A DNA stretch of 64,000 nt, from positions 1,613,146 through 1,677,145 of the forward strand of contig NZ_JAAWWL010000001.1 in NCBI RefSeq assembly GCF_012272815.1. Direction: 5' to 3'. A program made the translations under genes and the position numbers. Positions within the stretch are counted from its first letter, which is position 1; every line of letters starts with the position of its first letter. Source of the DNA: Croceivirga thetidis. GTDB lineage: Bacteria > Bacteroidota > Bacteroidia > Flavobacteriales > Flavobacteriaceae. Below the pieces are notes generated by a model. It saw nothing but the letters and a program-made list of their open reading frames with translations. It did no database searches and was not told the DNA's origin. Below are positions 1 through 8,283 of this stretch, in pieces.

Positions 1-1373
1 ACTATAATGGTGAATATCCAAGTAGGTATGAATAGATAGTAAAAGGACATTACATTCAAGGCATTCAGGCCAAATCCAAATAATAGTCCCAATATCCAAG
101 AAGCAATGGCAGGCAGGCTATGAACATAATCTTGATATTTGGACCAATAACGAGTATAGCCTATTCTGGGAAATATTTGGTGTTCTGCAAAAACTATGGC
201 GCCCACTGGAGCAACCAATAGGCCCGCATAGGTCAATAGGGGTAAAATCTGCGAAAACACAAAAGGAAAGCATGCAATTAGCACCATGGCCAAACCTACT
301 ACCAAGGTTGTATTTCGACGTGAATATTTTGAAAATATGGCTTGCGCCGCCAACCCTGCTCGGTATAGATTAGTGATAGCAGTCGTCCAACCCGCCACGA
401 TAACAATGACAAAACCAGACCAGCCCAAAGCGTAATAGGCGACATCACCTGGATCAAGTTCAACAATTGTTTTTCCTAGAATTACGGCCGCACCGGCACC
501 CATTATTCCTGCGGCAATCCAGGCGATATAATGCCCAAAGAGCATACCGGTGCTGGTTGCCAAACCATAGGTCTTTTTCTTGGCATAGCGCAAAAGGGCC
601 ATGTCAATTAATCCAAAATGGGTTATCGTGTTAGCGGCCCAAGCAAAACCAATAACTTCCAGTAATCCTATACCTGGCTCACCATTACTGTTGACTCCAG
701 TCCAAATCGATTGGCTTCCAATATGGACAAATTCAGACCAGCTTTGAGGAAGAACTTTACCCACCACCTCAAGAGACAAGGCAGGTAATAATACCAAGGC
801 TCCACTTAAAAACATGACAAAGAGCCAAGGTGCACAGATTCCAGAAAAATCGGAAACAGCTTTAAAACCATAAATAGCCACAAAAACCACAAATAAGCCA
901 ACAAGTATAACAATAAGTACGAACCAAAAATTTGTTGGATACCAATCAAGTTGGGCGGGAATATTAAAGGCAAATCTTACCGCCGTCGCAGACACCGTTA
1001 CCATGGCAGCTGAAATGACTGTAAAAATCAGAACATTTGCCCAATCATAAAGTTTTGACATGTTGGCACCTGCAATTTTTTTGAGATAGGTATAAAGACT
1101 TAATCTCGTTTCAACAGCAATGGGAGTTGTAATCAAGGTCCAACTAAGTATGGCCAGAACATTACCAATGAGCAAACCTATTATAATGTCCATGGTTTTT
1201 GCACCCAAGGCCACAAATGTTGCTCCAATTACAAATTCAGTTGCTGCTACATGTTCTGCAGCGTACAAACCTGCAAAATGTGTCCAGTCATGAAGTTTGT
1301 GTTTTGCAACGGGGAGCTGTTCTTCTTGAAGATTTTTAATTTGAGAAAAATCGTCAGTTTTCTTATTGGTCAT
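1..1373 (-). CDS. NCS1-type membrane permease (partial, 3' end outside window)
   Basis: I read an open frame on the minus strand from an ATG at 1373 to the window edge (457 codons, no stop seen). The product begins MTNKKTDDFSQIKN and then has about a dozen hydrophobic segments. Segments such as GATFVALGAKTMDIIIGLL and the long run of Gly/Ala-rich helices fit the nucleobase:cation symporter-1 family (LeuT fold, uptake of cytosine, allantoin, hydantoin-like or thiamine-like compounds). It follows the RraA-like gene with a gap of about 70 bp and is probably in one transcript with it, starting at the divergent promoter near 2221. That promoter shares the putative alginate operator, so the substrate may not be a nucleobase; this is inference. 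The family call is fairly sure, the substrate unknown. Confidence 0.7.
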   Translation of the reverse strand, partial: MTNKKTDDFSQIKNLQEEQLPVAKHKLHDWTHFAGLYAAEHVAATEFVIGATFVALGAKTMDIIIGLLIGNVLAILSWTLITTPIAVETRLSLYTYLKKIAGANMSKLYDWANVLIFTVISAAMVTVSATAVRFAFNIPAQLDWYPTNFWFVLIVILVGLFVVFVAIYGFKAVSDFSGICAPWLFVMFLSGALVLLPALSLEVVGKVLPQSWSEFVHIGSQSIWTGVNSNGEPGIGLLEVIGFAWAANTITHFGLIDMALLRYAKKKTYGLATSTGMLFGHYIAWIAAGIMGAGAAVILGKTIVELDPGDVAYYALGWSGFVIVIVAGWTTAITNLYRAGLAAQAIFSKYSRRNTTLVVGLAMVLIACFPFVFSQILPLLTYAGLLVAPVGAIVFAEHQIFPRIGYTRYWSKYQDYVHSLPAIASWILGLLFGFGLNALNVMSFYYLFIPTWIFTII

Positions 1374-1444
1374 TTATTTGTGGTTAATCTGTTGAAGATA
1401 GTAGTGTTTGACCAAACTTAATCATTCTAAAAAAGATTACTGAC

Positions 1445-2158
1445 TTAGTTTTGGGGTCTTTGCCATTCTTGAAATTCATCAAGAACAGCCGGATTGGTTG
1501 GCGGATACAGGCCTTTTATTGAGCTACCACCGTTCACTTTTTCCAATACAAATTCTTCAAAAAGTGTCATTTGTTTACATTCATTAGCGACCTCTTCTGC
1601 CATGTGCTGAGGAATGACCATTACCCCATCATCATCACCAACAATAACATCGCCAGGAAAAACGGCAACATCCCCACAAGCAATTGGTTCATTTACTGCA
1701 ATAGCTTGGTGGAGGGTCAAGTTTGTTGGCGCCGAAGGTTTTTGATGAAACGACGGAAAATCAAGTTCAGCGATTTCAGCCGAATCACGAAAACCACCAT
1801 CGGTGACCATTCCGGCCACACCACGTTTCATTAGTCTTGTGGCCAGAATTGAACCGGCAGAAGCTGCTCTCGCATCTTTACGGCTATCAATGACCAATAC
1901 ATAATTTTCAGGGCATTCTTCCACCGCGACACGTTGTAAATGTTTCGGGTCTTTAAAGACTTCTATGGTATTCAGATCTTCACGTGCCGGTATATATCTC
2001 AAGGTATATGCCTGCCCGACCATGGTCAATTGCTTCTTTCGTAATGGTTGTACACCTTGTATAAATTGGTTTCTTAATCCTTTTTTAAAAAGACAGGTTG
2101 CAATTGTAGCTGTACTTACACCTTTAAGTTGCTGTATTGTGAAATTGATTTTTTCCAT
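1445..2158 (-). CDS. RraA-like / HMG aldolase family protein
   Basis: The 237-residue product belongs to the RraA-like superfamily, which includes 4-hydroxy-4-methyl-2-oxoglutarate/4-carboxy-4-hydroxy-2-oxoadipate aldolases and oxaloacetate decarboxylases as well as the RNase E inhibitor RraA. The hallmark is TDGGFRD near residue 120, whose Arg and Asp bind the oxo-acid and the divalent metal in the aldolases. GDVAVFPGDVIVGDDDGVMV near residues 160-180 is the other conserved block. The length matches the aldolase-like branch rather than the shorter classical RraA (about 160). It is the first gene of a leftward pair with the NCS1 permease and is divergent from the PL7 lyase gene at 2266. A role in 2-oxo acid metabolism is more likely than RNase control, but the substrate cannot be read from the sequence. 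Confidence 0.75.
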   Translation of the reverse strand: MEKINFTIQQLKGVSTATIATCLFKKGLRNQFIQGVQPLRKKQLTMVGQAYTLRYIPAREDLNTIEVFKDPKHLQRVAVEECPENYVLVIDSRKDARAASAGSILATRLMKRGVAGMVTDGGFRDSAEIAELDFPSFHQKPSAPTNLTLHQAIAVNEPIACGDVAVFPGDVIVGDDDGVMVIPQHMAEEVANECKQMTLFEEFVLEKVNGGSSIKGLYPPTNPAVLDEFQEWQRPQN

Positions 2159-2220
2159 CCGATTTAAGCTGCCAAAGATTACTATTTCAGAATTTATTTG
2201 TTAAAAATTTGTCAAGTATT

Positions 2221-2260
2221 CAAATATACATATATTTGGTTAACCAAACTGGTAAACCAA
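2221..2260. promoter_or_regulatory. Divergent promoter region with two-unit GntR operator
   Basis: A Bacteroidota -7 box TATATTTG reads rightward at 2231-2238 and the same octamer reads leftward at 2221-2228, giving divergent promoters for the PL7 lyase and the RraA-NCS1 pair. TTGGTTAACCAA (2236-2247) and CTGGTAAACCAA (2249-2260) follow, 13 bp apart start to start. The first overlaps the rightward -7 box and both cover the expected -33 area of the leftward promoter. The same sites occur at both susC promoters and before the GntR gene. A bound regulator would plausibly repress both directions. Confidence 0.65.
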
Positions 2261-2265
2261 TTTAA

Positions 2266-4281
2266 ATGAACAAAATACTCTTTTCATTATTTTCTAGCCT
2301 TTTATTGGTTGCAGCATGTAAAAATCAAAGCAAAGACATCACCCAAACCGCAACACTTCCGAAGGCGCAAGAGGTCTTGCCTATATTTCAACATTGGAAC
2401 TTAATTTTAGGTGACGGTTCAAACGTGGGGCAGGCAGTGAATTTTGAAGATGAAGACTTCTTTTACACCGCAAAAGACAATACTAGTGAATGGGTCGTAT
2501 TCAAGTCTCCTAATGCAGGCAACACCCACGGTACTTCCAATAACACAAGAACCGAATTGGCCCAATTAAAAAAGTGGTCACCGATGACAAATGCTAAAAT
2601 GAGTGCAAAGCTCAAGGTGATGAATGTTTCAACCACAGGAGACCCAAGCGTTGCCTCAACTTATTCGGTTGTTGTCGGACAGATTCATAGTGCTGATGGT
2701 CATGAAAATGAGCCACTAAAAATATTTTACAAGAAATTTCCGGGTCATGAGAAGGGATCGGTTTTTTGGAATTATGAAATCAATACCGCTGGCGACGATA
2801 ATTCAAAACGATGGGATTACTCTTACCCTATTTGGGGTTATGACTTTTCCGTCGTTGCCACCAATGAAGGTGCAATGCCACCAGAGCCTAAAGACGGTAT
2901 CGCTTTAGGTGAGGAGTTCGGTTATACGGTGCTCATCGAAGATGGATTGATGCACTTGACTTTTGAAAGTGAGGGCAACGAAACAAAAACTTTTACCAAA
3001 AACCTTATTACTTCTGAATATGCCACAACAGAAAATATTCCGGAGCAGGTAAAAATGCTTTTTGTTCCTATTGGCCAAGATGGTTTGGAACGTGAAAATG
3101 CCTATGCTGACGAGGGGTTATTCTTTAAACTGGGCTGTTACAATCAGACCAATGGTAAAGACCCTAAGGTAAATCAAGTTTGGTGTTCAGGAGCGGAGAC
3201 CTTTGGTGGAGACTTGAAAAAACAATACGAGACCGGCAACTATGCCGAGGTTTGGTTTAAATCGGCAAGTATCGAAATTTCTGATGAGGCCTATTCAAAT
3301 GCCGGTTACTTCGAAGCGAACGACGGTCTCAGTCAAAAAACGGTTGTTCCCCATGAGGTTATACCATTTATGGATAAGTTCAAAATATTAATGGGAGATG
3401 GCACTAGAGAAGATGACCTTACCCAATTTGAGGACAAGAACTTTTTCTATACCGTAATTGATGGTACACGAAGATGGGTGGTCTATAAAACCCCAAATTC
3501 AGGTGTTACCTCGCCAAACTCGAGCAATACCAGAACCGAACTGCATGAAAAAAGGGAATGGATTCCCGAAGAAGGAGGTAAACTTTCAGGTACTTGCAAA
3601 GTGATGCAAGTATCAGTTTCAGGAGATGCCAGTGTAGCGGCCTCATATTCGGTAGTTGTCGGACAGATTCACAGTGGGGAAGGCCATGAAAACGAACCCT
3701 TGAAGATATTTTATAAAAAGTTCCCGGGACACAAAAAAGGATCGGTATTTTGGAATTATGAAATCAATACCGCTGGTGATGACAACTCAGGCCGATGGGA
3801 TTTTTCTACAGCAGTGTGGGGACATGATATGTCGGTCATTGGGCAAAGCAAAGAAGATTTTCCTCCAGAACCTGAGGACGGAATTGAACTGGGCGAAGAG
3901 TTCAGTTATGAAGTAAATGTTTATAAAGGTATAATGTATTTGACTTTTAAAAGTAAAGGTCATGATACAAAGACATTTACAAAGAACCTGATCCAGTCTG
4001 AATATGTGAATAAATCAGATATACCAGCTCAGGTGCAACAACTTTTTGTTTCGATTGGACAAGATGGTACAGAGCGACCTTCCGCTTATAGTGGAGAGCT
4101 CGGATATTTTAAACAAGGAGCCTACAATCAAACAAATGGTAAAAGTCCTGAAACGAATAAGGTCTGGTGTGCAGGTGCTGAGACCTATGGCGGTGACATT
4201 ACAAAACAGTATGAAAATGGCTGCTATGCTGAAGTTTGGTTTAGAGAAGCTACCGTAGGTCCTGGTGAGCCGGTAGACTAG
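2266..4281 (+). CDS. Tandem-domain PL7 alginate lyase, lipoprotein
   Basis: The 671-residue product has a lipoprotein signal (LLVAAC near residue 18) and two homologous PL7 (alginate lyase 2) domains, about residues 40-345 and 365-660. Domain 1 shows TRTEL with R95, GQIH with Q139/H141 and GCYNQ with Y292. Domain 2 shows R423, Q467/H469 and GAYNQ with Y620. These are the family's Arg, Gln/His and catalytic Tyr, so both domains look active by residue content. QIH is usually linked to G-containing substrate. The lipid anchor and the missing spacer after it suggest attachment to the outer membrane. It is first in the rightward block, about 60 bp before kdgF, behind the operator at 2236-2260. Most PL7 enzymes have one catalytic domain, so the duplication is unusual. 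Whether the enzyme is endo- or exolytic is not visible. Confidence 0.85.
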   Translation: MNKILFSLFSSLLLVAACKNQSKDITQTATLPKAQEVLPIFQHWNLILGDGSNVGQAVNFEDEDFFYTAKDNTSEWVVFKSPNAGNTHGTSNNTRTELAQLKKWSPMTNAKMSAKLKVMNVSTTGDPSVASTYSVVVGQIHSADGHENEPLKIFYKKFPGHEKGSVFWNYEINTAGDDNSKRWDYSYPIWGYDFSVVATNEGAMPPEPKDGIALGEEFGYTVLIEDGLMHLTFESEGNETKTFTKNLITSEYATTENIPEQVKMLFVPIGQDGLERENAYADEGLFFKLGCYNQTNGKDPKVNQVWCSGAETFGGDLKKQYETGNYAEVWFKSASIEISDEAYSNAGYFEANDGLSQKTVVPHEVIPFMDKFKILMGDGTREDDLTQFEDKNFFYTVIDGTRRWVVYKTPNSGVTSPNSSNTRTELHEKREWIPEEGGKLSGTCKVMQVSVSGDASVAASYSVVVGQIHSGEGHENEPLKIFYKKFPGHKKGSVFWNYEINTAGDDNSGRWDFSTAVWGHDMSVIGQSKEDFPPEPEDGIELGEEFSYEVNVYKGIMYLTFKSKGHDTKTFTKNLIQSEYVNKSDIPAQVQQLFVSIGQDGTERPSAYSGELGYFKQGAYNQTNGKSPETNKVWCAGAETYGGDITKQYENGCYAEVWFREATVGPGEPVD

Positions 4282-4344
4282 CAACTGTTCCATAAATCTT
4301 GAGACAGATTAGAAAATACACGGTTACATAATTGAAGAAAACTT

Positions 4345-4719
4345 ATGAAGAGATTTAGCGATAAATATATTACGACCAAAGAAATAGAATGGGAAGAGCT
4401 TGGTGGTGGAGTATCAAGAAAATTTTTAGGCTACGACAATCAAATAATGATGGTCAAGGTAAAATTTGAAAAAGGAGCTTTAGGTGCTCCTCACCAACAT
4501 TTTCATACACAGGCGACCTATTGTGTTTCCGGTAAATTTGAATTTGAAATTGCTGGGGAAAAGAAGATCGTTGAGGCCGGTGATGGAGTTTATATAGAAC
4601 CTAATTTATTGCACAGCGCAGTGTGTTTGGAAGAAGGCATGCTAATAGACACTTTTAGCCCCGTAAGGGAGGATTTTCTCAGCGGCGATGGGGTTTCATA
4701 TTTTGGAGAGAAAAAGTGA
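4345..4719 (+). CDS. kdgF: KdgF: cupin that converts unsaturated uronate to DEH
   Basis: The 124-residue single-domain cupin has the KdgF metal site: H50 and H52 in PHQHFHTQ, Q56, and H90 in EPNLLHS. KdgF speeds the otherwise spontaneous conversion of 4,5-unsaturated monouronates (from alginate or pectin) to the linear 4-deoxy-5-keto uronate, DEH. No signal peptide is seen, so it acts in the cytoplasm. It sits 63 bp after the tandem PL7 gene and is probably cotranscribed. The following 450 bp hold the susC1 promoter and leader, so the first transcription unit is likely just these two genes. An AT-rich inverted repeat (about 4723-4752) right after the stop could help termination but is weak. 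Confidence 0.9.
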   Translation: MKRFSDKYITTKEIEWEELGGGVSRKFLGYDNQIMMVKVKFEKGALGAPHQHFHTQATYCVSGKFEFEIAGEKKIVEAGDGVYIEPNLLHSAVCLEEGMLIDTFSPVREDFLSGDGVSYFGEKK

Positions 4720-4845
4720 CAAATTATTACAATACATAATCAAAATTGTAAATGAACAAAGTATTTAAAGCGAATACTGTTAAGAATTCACGATTTTCTG
4801 TTAAACAGAATGATAAATTCCTAATATTTTAACATTTAAATCAAA

Positions 4846-4883
4846 AAATCGTTTTTCATTAACAATTAGATAACATATATTTG
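4846..4883 (+). promoter_or_regulatory. susC1 promoter with shared 18-nt upstream element
   Basis: AAATCGTTTTTCATTAAC (4846-4863) is followed after 19 bp from its T-tract by the -7 box TATATTTG (4876-4883). The susC2 promoter has the same layout and the same 19-bp spacing with one change in the 18-mer. The T-tract probably stands in for the usual -33 TTG element. Confidence 0.6.
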
Positions 4884-4931
4884 GTCAACCAAATTGGTTT
4901 ACCAGTTTGGATTACCAAAATGGTTAATCAT
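4881..4931 (+). promoter_or_regulatory. susC1 operator array, 13-bp period
   Basis: TTGGTCAACCAA (4881-4892), TTGGTTTACCAG (4894-4905), TTGGATTACCAA (4907-4918) and a weaker ATGGTTAATCAT (4920-4931) lie exactly 13 bp apart. The first overlaps the -7 box. The inverted TGGTnnACCA form fits FadR-type GntR binding sites, and the FadR-type gene at 18879 has the same sites at its own promoter. Repression relieved by an alginate-derived sugar acid is the likely logic. Confidence 0.7.
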
Positions 4932-4964
4932 AAAAGTGAGAAAATGACAAATTGAAAAAATAAA

Positions 4965-4992
4965 AAAAGGATAGGTGCACGCCTATCCTTTT
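4965..4992 (+). terminator. Terminator-like hairpin inside susC1 leader (possible attenuator)
   Basis: AAAAGGATAGG and CCTATCCTTTT form a perfect 11-bp stem around a 6-nt loop, ending in four T. It lies about 75 bp downstream of the promoter and 176 bp before the susC1 start. It may halt or slow transcription early. The susC2 leader has only a small 5-bp stem at the matching place. Confidence 0.5.
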
Positions 4993-4994
4993 CG

Positions 4995-5046
4995 ATGATT
5001 ACTTCTTTCGGAGGGAAGTAATTGTGAATCTGCACATGAGAAAGCC
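4995..5046 (+). ncRNA. Conserved susC leader hairpin element, copy 1
   Basis: This 52-nt block is nearly identical to 13987-14039 in the susC2 leader. ATTACTTC (4998-5005) pairs with GAAGTAAT (5015-5022) around the loop TTTCGGAGG. In copy 2 the last stem pair changes from C-G to U-G and stays paired. The loop carries a Shine-Dalgarno-like GGAGG but lies about 145 nt from the start codon, so it is more likely a cis-regulatory RNA element or sRNA target than a ribosome site. Confidence 0.5.
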
Positions 5047-5168
5047 CATGTACTTTACGAAATTACAAAATTCATTTGGGTTGCTCTTTAAAACGAAGAA
5101 TTGTTCCTAATAAAACAGAACTATTTCCACGGTAGAAAATAGAACTATTAGAAATTAACTGAAAACAA

Positions 5169-8100
5169 ATGAATTTAAGAACTAAACTTATTCTGGTTGT
5201 TGTGTTGCTGGTCAACATACAACTATTTGCACAAAACATTACGGTTACAGGTACTGTGACCGATGCTAGTGGTGTGCCCATTGCAGGGGCTAATGTATTG
5301 GTTGTAGGCACCACTAACGGAACTCAAACTGATTTTGATGGTAATTACAGCATTACTGCGGCTTCAAATGCTGTCTTACAATTTTCCTATATCGGATTTG
5401 CAACACAGAGTGTACCTATAATTGACAAAAGTGTCATAAATATTACGCTGCAAGAAGACCGGAGCCAATTAGACGAGGTGGTTGTAATTGGTTATGGTAC
5501 TCAAAGAAAATCTACGGTAACTGGGTCAATCTCGAAAGTTGTAAATGAGAACCTTGATCAAATTGCTGTGGCTAGGGTCGATGACGCTTTAATTGGCCAG
5601 GTTTCTGGGGTAAATATTCAAGCTACAAACGCCGAAGCCGGAGGAGCTCCTACTATTACGATTAGGGGTGTCGGTTCAATTAATGCCGATACTGGCCCTG
5701 CTTTAGTTGTCGATGGTATTGTTGTTAGTTCAGAATTTTTGGCGAATATAGACATGAACGATGTTGAATCTTTTGAAGTGTTGAAGGATGCAGCATCCGC
5801 TTCTATATATGGAAGTGAGGGAGCAAATGGGGTTATTCTTGTTACAACAAAAAGTGGAAGGTCTGGTAAGACTCAATTTAGTTATCAAACTTTTACAGGA
5901 TACAAACAAGCCCATGGCAGTGAAGACTACAAGAAAGATTTGAACGAGTGGGCTGCCCTAGAACAACAAGCTACTGGCACCCTTTCTGGTGAAACACTCT
6001 ACGCCTTGGATTTAGTAAAAACCACAGGTATTAATAGAGATTGGCAAGACGTTTTCTTTGACGGAGGTTTCATAACTAGCCACTCTCTTTCCGCCCGAGG
6101 CGGAAATGAAAATTCAACCTTTAGCGCTTCATTACGATCTTTAAGTGACGAAGGTGTTATTATTACTGACGATTATAAATTGTGGACCGGAAATTTAAAA
6201 TTTGATACCAAAGTTGGTAAACGCCTGAAATTTGGTATTAGAGCCACTCCTTCTTATACTGAACAGCGAAGACTACCTACGTCAATCCATAATCCAACTC
6301 GTCAATCCCCATGGTTGCCGATTTATCATACCGAGGAAACACTGCAATTTATCAACCGAGATGTATATCCCGATGTAGGTGTTGGTGACTATTTCTGGGA
6401 AAATCACCTAGAAAATAGAGATTATGATGAGGATGGAAGCAACGAGCGCCCAAGAACATCAGGTGATTCAAACCCCTATCAACAGTATGTTGAAAGGCAA
6501 CATTACGAATACAATACAAAACTTTTTGGATCAAGCTATTTGAGTTACAAACTAATGGATGGTTTGACTTTTAAAAGTTCCGTTGGTATCACTTTAGAGC
6601 AGCGCAGAAGAGACAGATATGATGGGGTTAATTATCATGCTTCAGGTGCTAGCCGCTCCAACTTTTATTTACAAGAACGCTTTAGAAAACGTATAATAAA
6701 TGATAATACCCTTAACTACAATAAAAATTATGGCGACCACAGTCTAAATCTTTTAGGAGGGTTAACGGTTCAACAGCGTACCACTGAATTGACAGAGACC
6801 GAAATCAATGGTTTTACAGATGATCGTTTGCGAAATATCAATGGCGGTAATCCAGATAACTTAACGTCCTTTCAATCTAATGGTGAGCGCAAGAAAATTG
6901 GTCTTTTCGCTAGAGTAAATTATGCTTACAAAGACAAATATTTATTGAACGCCTCGTTCCGTAGAGATGGAAGTTCCGTATTCGGTAATGATACCAAATG
7001 GGGTAATTTCCCAGCTGTATCTGTTGGATGGAATGTGGCCAAAGAGGATTTTCTACTTTCAAGTGAGGTAATCAGTAATTTTAAGTTAAGAGCTAGCTAT
7101 GGTCTAACAGGTGCCGAGAATTTTAATTTGGATACTCTTGAAGAAACTATCTGGCCGTATTTGTCTTTATTGCAAAACACAAATGCTGTAGTAGATGGAG
7201 CATTGGTTTCAGGTTCTTCACCTTTAAATATTGCAAATTCAGCATTGGGTTGGGAGGCTTCGGAAGAATTGACTGTTGGGCTCGATTATGGATTTTTAAA
7301 TAATCGAATAACCGGTTCAATAGATTATTATCAAAGAAATAGTAATGACCTGTTACTCGAAAATCCTGTTTCTTATTTAACTGGGTTCAATGCCGGTATT
7401 GTCAATCTGGGAGAAGTACAGAATAGAGGATTGGAATTTGAGTTGCGAACTAGAAATATTTCCAAAGAGAAATTTCGTTGGAGCTCAACATTAATTGCAT
7501 CGACCAATCAAAATGAATTGTTGAGTTTTGGTGATTCCAATAATGCACTTATTGAGGATACCTACGGTAGAAATTCACAATGGATAAATCGGGTTGGCGA
7601 GCCAATATCATCGTTCTGGGGCTACGTTGTAGATACTGAAAAATATGACGACACTGAATTCAGGGTTGCATACGTCGACAACCCATGGAACAGAATCAAT
7701 GGTCAGGCAGATGATACCATTGTTGTAGATCTTAATGGAGATGGTATCATAACAGAAGATGACAAAACCATTCTTGGAGATCCTTACCCAGATTTAATTT
7801 ACAGTTTTACCAATGAATTCCAGATAGGAAATTTTGACCTGTCCTTTATGGTACAGGGCAGCTTAGGTGCTCAAGTGAATAACATAGGTGATCAATATTT
7901 CTACAATTGGTTTGGAAATAGAACTAGGAGTGGTGGAGAATTACAGGCTGTGGCTGACGGTTTGGTTCCACATCCATCATTTATTCAAGAAAAGGTACTT
8001 ACCAGTGAGGTTATTGCAAGTGCGGACTATTTCTCATTACGCAATGTAAATATTGGATACAATTTTAGTGGTAACATTTTAACGGATATAGGCTTATCCA

Positions 8101-8270
8101 ATCTTCGTTTGTATGCGACTGCGCAGAATCTCTTTTACATCACTGCGAGTGATTATCATGGTTTTAATCCTGAACACGATGACAACGGCAACGTAAGAGC
8201 CTATGGTTCTCAACGTGCCGGTACTCCGATTTTTAGAACGGTAACCTTAGGTCTGAACGTAGATTTTTAA
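5169..8270 (+). CDS. SusC/RagA-type TonB-dependent outer membrane transporter 1
   Basis: The 1033-residue product starts with a signal peptide ending in LFAQ, then a carboxypeptidase-regulatory-like domain (about residues 25-100), the TonB-box region DEVVVIGYGTQ (about 100-112), a plug domain with the VLKDAASASIYG block, and a long beta-barrel ending in an aromatic residue (VDF). With SusD1 it forms the lidded importer for alginate oligosaccharides, energised by TonB. SusD1 starts 13 bp downstream. The first 115 residues are about 80% identical to SusC2 but the rest is far more different, which suggests that the promoter, leader and N-terminus were copied or converted as a block. The 5' leader is long (about 280 nt). 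Substrate is inferred from the locus. Confidence 0.92.
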   Translation: MNLRTKLILVVVLLVNIQLFAQNITVTGTVTDASGVPIAGANVLVVGTTNGTQTDFDGNYSITAASNAVLQFSYIGFATQSVPIIDKSVINITLQEDRSQLDEVVVIGYGTQRKSTVTGSISKVVNENLDQIAVARVDDALIGQVSGVNIQATNAEAGGAPTITIRGVGSINADTGPALVVDGIVVSSEFLANIDMNDVESFEVLKDAASASIYGSEGANGVILVTTKSGRSGKTQFSYQTFTGYKQAHGSEDYKKDLNEWAALEQQATGTLSGETLYALDLVKTTGINRDWQDVFFDGGFITSHSLSARGGNENSTFSASLRSLSDEGVIITDDYKLWTGNLKFDTKVGKRLKFGIRATPSYTEQRRLPTSIHNPTRQSPWLPIYHTEETLQFINRDVYPDVGVGDYFWENHLENRDYDEDGSNERPRTSGDSNPYQQYVERQHYEYNTKLFGSSYLSYKLMDGLTFKSSVGITLEQRRRDRYDGVNYHASGASRSNFYLQERFRKRIINDNTLNYNKNYGDHSLNLLGGLTVQQRTTELTETEINGFTDDRLRNINGGNPDNLTSFQSNGERKKIGLFARVNYAYKDKYLLNASFRRDGSSVFGNDTKWGNFPAVSVGWNVAKEDFLLSSEVISNFKLRASYGLTGAENFNLDTLEETIWPYLSLLQNTNAVVDGALVSGSSPLNIANSALGWEASEELTVGLDYGFLNNRITGSIDYYQRNSNDLLLENPVSYLTGFNAGIVNLGEVQNRGLEFELRTRNISKEKFRWSSTLIASTNQNELLSFGDSNNALIEDTYGRNSQWINRVGEPISSFWGYVVDTEKYDDTEFRVAYVDNPWNRINGQADDTIVVDLNGDGIITEDDKTILGDPYPDLIYSFTNEFQIGNFDLSFMVQGSLGAQVNNIGDQYFYNWFGNRTRSGGELQAVADGLVPHPSFIQEKVLTSEVIASADYFSLRNVNIGYNFSGNILTDIGLSNLRLYATAQNLFYITASDYHGFNPEHDDNGNVRAYGSQRAGTPIFRTVTLGLNVDF

Positions 8271-8283
8271 ACAGAAAAGCATT

